From the NCBI GenBank assembly GCA_947034885.2, contig OX344749.2, positions 47,025,682 to 47,089,681 of the forward strand: a stretch of DNA of 64,000 nucleotides. The letters run 5' to 3'. Shown here piece after piece: positions 45,305-52,834 of the stretch; the first letter of the stretch is position 1, and each line of letters opens with the position of its first letter. A program made the position numbers and the translations under genes. Under the pieces are notes generated by a model. The model ran no database searches. It was not told the DNA's origin and was given only the letters and a program-made list of their open reading frames with translations. This stretch comes from Thuidium tamariscinum (Eukaryota > Streptophyta > Bryopsida > Hypnales > Thuidiaceae).

Positions 45305-46204
45305 TGTCATCTAACTAAGTTCATACCATCTCATGTTCTATGTATTTCGTGTGGCAATGCAAATGATGACTATCAAAAGTCTGACAATTCCTCCGACACC
45401 CTATCAGAAGCTGGGAATGACAATGTCCAACAACAAACACAAGACAGAGCACGGACTCCCGACAGTGCTGGCCCTGCTCAAGTAGCGACTCCGAAGTTGT
45501 TTCTTTTCCTTGAAGTTCAGGGAACTCTACTTTTCTATGAGCCACTCATTGTCAAAGGGAAGAGTATGACTCAGAGGTCGACAGTCAGAGAGAGACCAGG
45601 TCTTCGGGAGTTCATCCTCTTCTGTAAGGGTCAAGACATTGTGATTGTCTACTGGTCAATCTTAACCAAGAACACTCTCGAGCAGCGCCTCCATAGCCTT
45701 AGATGGAAGGCGCCGGAGATCGGAGAGGATTACCTGGCCTTTGGACAGGAGTTCTGCGACGAGAGTACTTATCGGGACCCTCAGAATGCATCGCGACCAA
45801 TTTTTCTGAAGCGTCTCGCAAGAATTCTCGGCGCATCCTCCTTGTACGATATGGGCGCCACGATCAACAACTCATTGATCGTGGACTCGGAGCCATATAG
45901 GAACGTCTTGAATCTGCCGTTTAATGCGATTCATCCGCCCCTCGTCACCATGTACTCGGAGAAATCACTCAAGGCAGGGAAACTGCCATTTCTCCAGGCG
46001 ACACTGATCCCGTTCATTGAACGGCTCTTGTCTTCGGGACTCACGGTCGCACAGTTCTGTGAGAGGAACTCGTCCACTGGGCTTGCACGATGTATGCCGG
46101 GAACCCCGATGCATAATCAGTACGTGAATGTGACACCGCACTATCAGAAGGGATTCGAGGTGCCATATTCACAGGAGGAGCTAAAGGCCTTGAGTATGGC
46201 ATAG
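45299..46204 (+). CDS. FCP1-like HAD domain protein, catalytic residues lost (exon A)
   Basis: Starts at the first in-frame ATG (45299); a spliced start is also possible. After a Ser/Asp/Gln-rich leader of ~60 residues comes KLFLFLEVQGTLLFYEPL, the position of the FCP1/SCP D-x-D-x-T motif, here E-V-Q-G-T. RERPGLREFILFCKGQDIVI, VYWSILTKNTLEQRLHSL and LIVDSEPYRNVLNLPFNAIH follow, matching RPGL, W[ST] and DDSPY in the family. FCP1-like enzymes dephosphorylate Ser in proteins such as the RNA polymerase II tail. With the nucleophile and acid/base aspartates replaced, this one should be a pseudophosphatase. TAG ends it at 46202-46204, and the frame is the same as that of exon B. Confidence 0.7.
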   Translation: MFCHLTKFIPSHVLCISCGNANDDYQKSDNSSDTLSEAGNDNVQQQTQDRARTPDSAGPAQVATPKLFLFLEVQGTLLFYEPLIVKGKSMTQRSTVRERPGLREFILFCKGQDIVIVYWSILTKNTLEQRLHSLRWKAPEIGEDYLAFGQEFCDESTYRDPQNASRPIFLKRLARILGASSLYDMGATINNSLIVDSEPYRNVLNLPFNAIHPPLVTMYSEKSLKAGKLPFLQATLIPFIERLLSSGLTVAQFCERNSSTGLARCMPGTPMHNQYVNVTPHYQKGFEVPYSQEELKALSMA

Positions 46205-46234
46205 CCCACGCGAACGGATGGAGGAGGCGTAGTG

Positions 46235-46562
46235 TATCGGCTGCCAGCCGACACACTCTTGTGTACATTGTACATACTCTCTGTAGATACAGCACGGATA
46301 GACCAAATCTTCTAGGAACATTTTTTTCTTCTGTATGGATTAAACATTTTTTTGTAATCAAGACATTATAGTCAGAGTTCTTCTAAAGCGTGCGCATGGC
46401 TCACTCTCAAAGCATTCCAATGTTTCCTTTGAGAGTTGCATCATTAGGTCTTGGGGCAGGCACTCACTCATCTCTACTGTCTTTCTAGCACATGTCTCTT
46501 TCTCAACAATTAATGCTTCCTGTTGTATTGGGTCAGGCTCTAGTATCGGCTGCCGGCCGAGA
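46235..46562. repeat. Palindromes 22-23 between the two FCP1-like segments
   Basis: 46235-46253 (TATCGGCTGCCAGCCGACA) and 46544-46562 (TATCGGCTGCCGGCCGAGA). If exon A splices at GTAGTG near 46229 to the CAG at 46636, both lie in one phase-0 intron of about 408 bp. Confidence 0.85.
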
Positions 46563-46636
46563 CCTAATGCATGCTCTTCTCTTATCGGATGCTTTTGTTG
46601 TGGAGTCATGTGTCCACTAACTTATCTTCTGTTCAG

Positions 46637-47287
46637 GAGTCCAACGTGGGCCATACACAGTCCTTCAAGAAATGTGTGGTTCTAGGAGTCACGGGACTAC
46701 TTTGTTATCTCGACCCGAATATCAAGGTGGACAAGGCAGACCTACACAGAAACGTCATTAAAAGGCCTGGGCTAGTTCATATGTTCAGCACATTGTTTCA
46801 AAAGTTTCACGTAGGAATTTGGTCAAGGTTGCCAATACTTCAGCTTAGGCCTCTGCTTGCACACTTGCTTCCAAAACAAATCAGAGACAACATAGCATTC
46901 GTTTATGGCAGAGAGTACTGCGTAGATAGCCTCAAGTTCCCGTGGTGCTACAAAATGCTCTCAATACTACATACTAAGAGACCATCCAGGATTACATGCT
47001 TCACGGACCAAGTGCTCATCGTCGATGTGTGCCCACTTGCGCTCAGGAGGACGCCGGATACGGCGTGCTATATTCCGAGACCATTCAAGGGAGATCTCAA
47101 TTTCCCAAACACTAGTAGAGTTATTCCAAACATTTCAAATGATATTATTCCATTCATTTATCCAATGCACCAATATCAATCAGTCTCAGAATACATCAAA
47201 GGCGCACAGAGACCGGGACAACTGCACTATGAGGTTGCACAATCTATCAAGTATGGAAAGCCGAATTGGCAGGGGATATTCTGGTGA
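46637..47287 (+). CDS. Second FCP1-like HAD domain, catalytic residues lost (exon B)
   Basis: Begins after a CTTCTGTTCAG acceptor with ESNVGHTQSFKKCVVLGVTG and runs to TGA (GIFW*). KKCVVLGVTGLLCYL stands where D-x-D-x-T should be, and no aspartate remains. IKRPGLVHMFSTLFQKFHVG and IWSRLPILQLRPLLAHLL keep the RPGL and W-S marks, and LIVDVCPLALRRTPDTACYI takes the place of DDSP. It is related to exon A but far diverged. It is either the second domain of the same protein or a tandem paralogue. Palindrome 24 starts 15 nt after its stop codon. Confidence 0.65.
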   Translation, partial: ESNVGHTQSFKKCVVLGVTGLLCYLDPNIKVDKADLHRNVIKRPGLVHMFSTLFQKFHVGIWSRLPILQLRPLLAHLLPKQIRDNIAFVYGREYCVDSLKFPWCYKMLSILHTKRPSRITCFTDQVLIVDVCPLALRRTPDTACYIPRPFKGDLNFPNTSRVIPNISNDIIPFIYPMHQYQSVSEYIKGAQRPGQLHYEVAQSIKYGKPNWQGIFW

Positions 47288-47301
47288 TTCAGCAAACATT
47301 G

Positions 47302-47840
47302 TGTCGGCCGCCAGCCGATACAACGGCAGTGGAATCGGGGAGGCTACAAGACCCTTTTTCAGAAATTGGAACAACTCATTTCAGAGCCAGTCCTATCGAG
47401 TCCATTGCCTCTTCACTACAGGACCTGCTCTCTGGAGTTTTCGGGGGGGGATATCGACTGACTGCTGATACGCGCGATTTTATTACTTGGGTCGGATGGA
47501 CTAGGGTTTAGGGTTTAAGGTCGACAATTTGTCGCGCTTCATCTTACAAATGAATGCCGTAGCACTTTACGCACTTAGGACACTTTCAGAGGTCTAGGTG
47601 CTCTAGTGTGTGATGTTAGGAATCGGCTGCCAGTATCAGGCGCCAGCCGATACTTTGTCACAAATTAGGACACAACACACGTGTTTATTTAACAATAAAA
47701 GTTCATAAACTATTATCTCTCAACTCTTTTATGGGCCAGGTGTTGTGATACTTTGGTTTCTTTAGTGCTTGCAGCCATTTTGGTTCATTGCTTGTGGCAC
47801 ACAAAACTATGCATTCGACTATATCGGCTGACGGCCGATT
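47302..47840. repeat. Palindromes 24-27, 3' end of the composite element
   Basis: 47302-47320 (TGTCGGCCGCCAGCCGATA), 47452-47470 (TATCGACTGACTGCTGATA, degenerate), 47622-47652 (both arms present but split by an extra ~12 bases) and 47822-47840 (TATCGGCTGACGGCCGATT). The last site is 49 bp inside the right TTAA. Confidence 0.85.
47502..47517 (+). repeat. Interstitial telomere-like motif
   Basis: TAGGGTTTAGGGTTTA, two full plant telomere units. It lies in the 3' region of the composite element, about 370 bp from its right end. It may be a telo-box or a trace of repair. Confidence 0.6.
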
Positions 47841-47858
47841 TATTTCTGGACTATGGAT

Positions 47859-47885
47859 TTGTCCATGATTAGTTAAATATTAGTT
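47859..47885 (-). repeat. Right terminal inverted repeat of the composite element
   Basis: Reverse complement matches 18338-18364 at 24 of 27 positions and is flanked on the outside by TTAA (47886-47889). The match goes on inwards as ATGGACAAATCCATAGTC against the second unit of the left end. Confidence 0.75.
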
Positions 47886-47889
47886 TTAA

Positions 47890-49128
47890 TGAGGTGATTG
47901 GAAGAAAGATTGACCATATTTTGCAGCATTTGCCAAATTGTTTTTTATCCAAGCTACAAATTTTGAAGTAAAAACCCAATGCAAGGCCAAAAACAAAAAA
48001 AATCTATAACTAGATGTTTTGACTCTAATCATGTCTTATATATTTTTTAGAATAAAAGAATCTTTTTATTTTTTGAATGATTTGTCACATTGTTGAGTTT
48101 TTTTGTTTTTTAGTACTAAAGAATATCTAAAAAATGACACTATACCAAGGGTTGAAAAAAATCATTTTTACAACTATCCATGTTTGTAGATTTCAAATAT
48201 TTTTTTATAGGCTAATTTTTTGAACTTGAAATTTGGCACATATGTTACTAACATAGAGATGATGCTATAGACAAAATTTCATGGTAAAAAAACAATTCTT
48301 TAGCCATTCGAAGGGGGTCAAAGTTGATAGCGTTGAAATTGTCTCTGACAATGGCTTATGTTGATAGATTTCAACCATCTTTTTTTGTGTGAATCTTTTG
48401 ACCTTAAAATTTGGCACACATATTACCAATGTAGAGGTAATGTCATGGAAAATATTTCATGGAAAAAGAAGATTTTTTCAATCTTTAAGAAGGAGTCAAA
48501 GTTGGTAGCACTAAAATTATTCTCATAGCTACCTACACATGTTGGTAGACATGCTTTCACTTGGCAACAAGAAAATATGAAAATCTAAACAAACTAATAA
48601 TAGTACCTAGGCACAAGACCAATTTGTCGTGCTTTTGGGTGTACCCATCTTAATCAAAAGGTTGAGGACTTGTGCCTCTTTTTGCCTCAATGCTCAATGT
48701 TCAACAATTCTTTCAAGGACTAAGTTATTAACCCTTGAGAGCCTAGAGCACGACGTCCTTCAATGAGCTACATTGGACCTCTTGCCAATTGGAGTGTCAC
48801 TATGAATTTATCCCGAAAATTCACAAAACCTCACCGTTGAAAGTTAGAGAGTACTCGGGCTCCGAGGTGTGGGAAAAGTTTGCAAGCTTTTCACCATCCA
48901 AATGCTAAGATTATAGCTGTCAAACCTCCGTTGACTTTGAAAAGTTCACCACATTTGGGGGTAGTCAGGTACTTGAGGCTCATGTAGCTATGCAACAAAG
49001 TCTCAGAAGGTGCTGAAATTTTGGCAGAAGGTAGAACATGTAGGCTTCTAACACCCCACAAATTTTCAGATTTTTCTGAATTGGAAAAGACAACATGATC
49101 GACCCATCAATGTGAGGGACCCTGAATT
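47890..49128. other. AT-rich flank with a diverged ~185-bp tandem repeat
   Basis: Two clear units and a partial third at about 48130-48550 share: GATTTCAACCATC, TTTTGAMCTTRAAATTTGGCA, CATATKTTACYAAYRTAGAG, AAATTTCATGG and GGRGTCAAAGTTGRTAGC. The remaining sequence to 49128 shows no gene. No palindromes of the composite element occur here apart from those listed inside its ends. Confidence 0.6.
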
Positions 49129-49292
49129 CACTAGAAGAAATCTACGTTTGGTTCAACACAATCTACTTGATTACTTTGTTGAGGCAAACGCAAAAACTAC
49201 ATTTTTATGTGTTTTTCAACACAATTTTTGTGTTTGCTTCAACAAAGCAGTCAAGTAGATTGTGTTGAACCAAACATAGATTTCTTCTAGTG
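49129..49292. mobile_element. CACTA-type MITE, 164 bp
   Basis: Starts CACTAGAAGAAATCTACG and ends CATAGATTTCTTCTAGTG. The arms pair for 40 bp or more, so it is a near-complete fold-back. It is flanked by a 3-bp duplication ATT (49126-49128 and 49293-49295). CACTA ends plus a 3-bp duplication mark it as a CACTA-derived MITE with no coding capacity. Confidence 0.88.
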
Positions 49293-49994
49293 ATTGGAAC
49301 TCATAGATCACTGAGTGCTTGGTATGATTAGATTGACATGTTTGCACATGGAGGCAATACCCTATCGCTTACAAGGTGCCAAGTTAGGAGTCCCGCACCC
49401 CTCACATAACCACCGAGGTCATCTTATACAAAACTCCGCCTCTGCGCAGCCAAGCACTGATTTTCACTAAGAGGCGGGTGAATTGGAATGACAAATTGAA
49501 ATTCAGTTTGTTGAATTGGAACTACAGTTCTGATTCTTCTTCTTCATCCGCGAAAGCCAAACCCTCCACAAATTCTTCTTGGGTGATTGAAATATACTCT
49601 TCCCTATCCACACACCAAATACCGAGTATCAAAACTTTCACGGTTGTTGACAAATTTTGCTCTGTAGCGGGGTTCCTTAGGGAAGGTGAACATGACTACA
49701 AGTGTAGTATCTACACAACGATGGTGATGCTTCAAAGATTTCAACACTGACACCAGCATCGACTCCACCACAATCAAAACAAAATACATAAATACTCTTA
49801 CAAAATGAGCCTCTACATAAGATCGTATTCATGGCATCTATGCATCTCTTACCCTACTAACATTGAGTAGCCAACAGATTGTGCCAGAGACACAATTTCA
49901 ATACACTTCAACATGTTGTAGGATGGACACTATGATTCTAAATTGAAGTTATCAAATGTGACATACATACATGATATATGACGGAATGCCCAAG

Positions 49995-50210
49995 CACTAG
50001 TAGTTATCTCTGTTTAATGTGACAAGACCTAATTTTTCTTGACGGATTTTGTTAGGCATGAAATGTAACAATTCATGTTTTTATGTTAACAAAATCATTC
50101 AACATAACATCAATGCTGACTTAAAAACACAAGTTGTTACATTTGATGTCTAGCAAAATCCGTCAAGAAAAATTAGGTCTTATCACATTAAATGGTTTTT
50201 TTTACTAGTG
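49995..50210. mobile_element. Second CACTA-type MITE, 216 bp
   Basis: Starts CACTAGTAGTTATC and ends TTTTACTAGTG, flanked by AAG on both sides (49992-49994 and 50211-50213). Long inner arms pair: TTTAATGTGACAAGACCTAA near 50013 against the reverse complement of TTAGGTCTTATCACATTAAA near 50173. It differs in sequence from the MITE at 49129. Confidence 0.88.
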
Positions 50211-50354
50211 AAGGCAATCTCAAGTAATCTTGAGAAGAAAACCCGGTAAAACAGAAACCATCAACCAACATTGAATACATTTGGAAGCAAAATTGGAAAT
50301 TACAAAGGATGTGACCTTCATCAGTCTAAGTTGTTTGGGTACAAAAACTAACTA

Positions 50355-50764
50355 AGGTAGATGGCTGTAAAAGCGCCCCTCTCCTTGCAACCACCCCATA
50401 GGTGGTTGTAAAATGGATGGGAGCTGATCTTTAAATGGACCAATGTCGCTATTGAATGAATCAAGAAAATTTATTTTATTTTATTCTAAGAACCAATCAT
50501 TTCCTCCATAGTTCAGAAATCGTTTTAGCAGTTGCAGGGGGACAGATTTTGGGAGACCTATGGTCACAAATAGGTACCTACTACAAAAATCTTTGAAAAT
50601 TCATAACTAATTCAAAAATGCTTCAAAAAATATGAAACCACCTATGTTACATTCAACATCCATTTTTCTTTCTGTGAAAAATGAGCTAAAAATATTCCTG
50701 TTCATGCAAACGTATGAAAAAGGTGGATCAGCCCTTAAAGTGTCGCTTTTAGAGCCATCTACCT
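50355..50764. mobile_element. MITE with TA flanks, ~410 bp
   Basis: The left end AGGTAGATGGCTGTAAAAGCG and the reverse complement of the right end (AGGTAGATGGCTCTAAAAGCG) differ at one base of 21. Both are flanked by TA. This fits a Tc1/mariner-type (Stowaway-like) MITE, though the terminal sequence is not the usual Stowaway CTCCCTCC. No coding capacity. Confidence 0.65.
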
Positions 50765-51973
50765 TACAGGTCGGCTACTTCAGTACTGCTCACACCTCTA
50801 GCACCTGAGGAAGTAAGACATGAACTACCCCTATTCAAAGCAGCATTGGCTCTGATACATGACACACCAAATTGAAAACACTAAGGGCATCCCCTCTAAC
50901 CTCGGCTAATGTCGATCATGAATTGTAGGACCTCTTGAACCCCCCTCTGCCACACTACTGCTCAAGTACTTGACCCGTGCCTCCATTCATAGCTATACAA
51001 AAATATGGCAGCAGACTCCACCTGCAATTTGGCCCCAAAAAATTGGAAGCTAGAGAAACTGAACTCCTCACCCATTACCACCACATTGTCGCGGCAATAC
51101 TTCACCCATGTCTCGACCCGTAGCAAGGCGGAAAGAGCACCTGCATTTCTCCACTCAACGTGTTGTTGCCCACTCTCTCCAATCGGAGTGCAGTCAGTGC
51201 ACTCAGTCGCATCTCCCTCAGCAACAACTACCTCGTACTAGAAATCCACACCTTGTATGTCGAAGACCCAATTACACTCATACCCTAAATCCTTGCACAC
51301 ACGAATGAACTCGCAACACTGACTGGAAGAGCAAACATTTTCAATTTAAATGTCAATTTGGTGTGGAGATGGTTTCATTTGCAAATGGTTTGATCTGGGG
51401 ATGCTCAATATGCTAAAAGAAATCCAACTGAAACTGCTCAATTTGCAACTCAATTTACCAAGTTATTTACCCTAGGAGTTTTTACAGATGAATTCATATT
51501 GAAGTTTAGTTCCAAATAAAAAATTCAATTTTGAAAATGAATGTTGGTGTTTTTTTCATTCAACATTTTGTGCAAGGATGTTCATTGGAAATCTTAATTA
51601 TTTATTTATATATATATATTTGAAATTATAAATATTGTTCTTCACTAAACATAAGATGAAGTAGTTACTAGCCCCAAAGTTATAGCTATCAAAATGCATT
51701 TTGGTGAATTAATATTGAAGCTCGTATACTTTACTAATTTTCAAAAATTCAATATGTAATGGATTGATTTGAAAGTTTTATTTCACAAACTAGACAAGTA
51801 GATGCATTTTTTCCAACAAATTTTATTTAATTTAGACATAAGATGCAAAAGTTATAGCTTTTCTAAGTTTGCTACAATCCTAAATATACTAAACATGTCA
51901 ATCAATAGGGATCATTAGGGTTTATGGTTCCTATTGTGGTTAACCATTGAAGTGTTGTTGGTGAAGTTCATTG
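50765..51973. other. Intergenic, no gene supported
   Basis: Mixed then AT-rich sequence between the TA-flanked MITE and CACTA-2. An ORF at 51005-51241 has Ser/Thr/Pro-rich low-complexity content and no motif. Confidence 0.5.
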
Positions 51974-52834
51974 CACTACCAGAAAGGGGGGCCCGTTTTT
52001 ACACATTTTCTGTTGATTCATGTTGATTTCTGCATGACGCTGTGCGAAAATGGCAATGTGCTCAAAGGGTTTAGGTGGATTAACAGAGTTTGATATTCTT
52101 TGTTGTTTAATAGTACCCAAACCTTGGGGACACCTCCGTGGCTAAATTAGACTACCTTAGCCTAAACTTGGAATATTACATATTCACTACTTCGAAGTAA
52201 ACTAAATCTTCTTTACTCTGAGGTAAACTTCTTTCACCTATAATTACATTGGTGATGGGCCAATTCGTAAAACAAACATAAACCTTTTTACTACTGCACA
52301 CACTTCGACTAAACTTTTTCCGTACAAACTTAATACCCCCTGAGTGAGCTTTGAAGCAATATTTTTTACACGGAAGCTAACATATTTCTGTCAAACACAG
52401 TACTCGAAACGTGCGTTGCATGTACCTAAATTGGAACCACTGCAACTGAATACCTAATCTCAGATCTGGCTCCTCATCTCCCTGTTTAAATAAAATGCTA
52501 CACATGGAGATTGTTACAAGGAACTACTCTATTTACAGCACTTCATATTTAATGAAAAAACACATTCCACGACATCTTCACATACCAAATTTATTATGCA
52601 ATATTCTGAACTCCAACTTCAACAGCATTCACTTCATTAAAAAAAACACCTCCACATTGGTTTAGCAAACTAAATCACTGGAGAGAAACCTCGCCAGTAC
52701 ATGTCCAAAGCCTGCACTTAAAATTGAAAAACTAATACTAACTACCTCTCAAATCTTCAACGCCAGAAAAAGTCGCCACCCTAATGTTGACCACCTTATC
52801 CGCTACACAAAATGGCATTTTCAGCGTAGCAAAA

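Larger units (their letters stand above)
18334..47889. mobile_element. TTAA-flanked TIR element with ParB-like, DUF7869 and FCP1-like genes (contains a nested CACTA)
   Basis: The left end (18338-18364) and the reverse complement of the right end (47885-47859) match at 24 of 27 positions. Both are immediately flanked by TTAA (18334-18337 and 47886-47889). All 27 dispersed 19-bp palindromes fall between these ends; the last lies 49 bp from the right TTAA. The GC-rich coding block starts and stops with them. Without the nested CACTA at 25622-42056 the element is about 13.1 kb. Gene order: minus-strand DUF7869 gene and 413-codon ORF, a divergent promoter, then plus-strand ParB/methyltransferase-like and FCP1-like genes. 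TTAA duplication is known for piggyBac, but no piggyBac-type transposase is visible. DUF7869 is the best candidate for the mobility protein (inference). Confidence 0.7.

Noticed and set aside
18580..47840. CRISPR array reading of the repeated palindrome
   Set aside because: Spacing varies from 35 bp to about 2 kb, copies sit in introns and exons of spliced genes, and there are no cas genes; this is plant nuclear DNA.
18334..47889. Integrated large DNA virus or phage
   Set aside because: ParB/methylase-like genes suggest distant phage-type ancestry, but no capsid, packaging or polymerase gene is seen, and the genes have spliceosomal introns.
18334..47889. Assignment to the piggyBac superfamily because of TTAA
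   Set aside because: No piggyBac transposase or Cys-rich C-terminal domain found; TTAA is common in AT-rich DNA, so the superfamily is left open.
48120..48550. LTR retrotransposon remains in the AT-rich flank
   Set aside because: No LTR pair, primer site or reverse-transcriptase motif; only a diverged tandem repeat.
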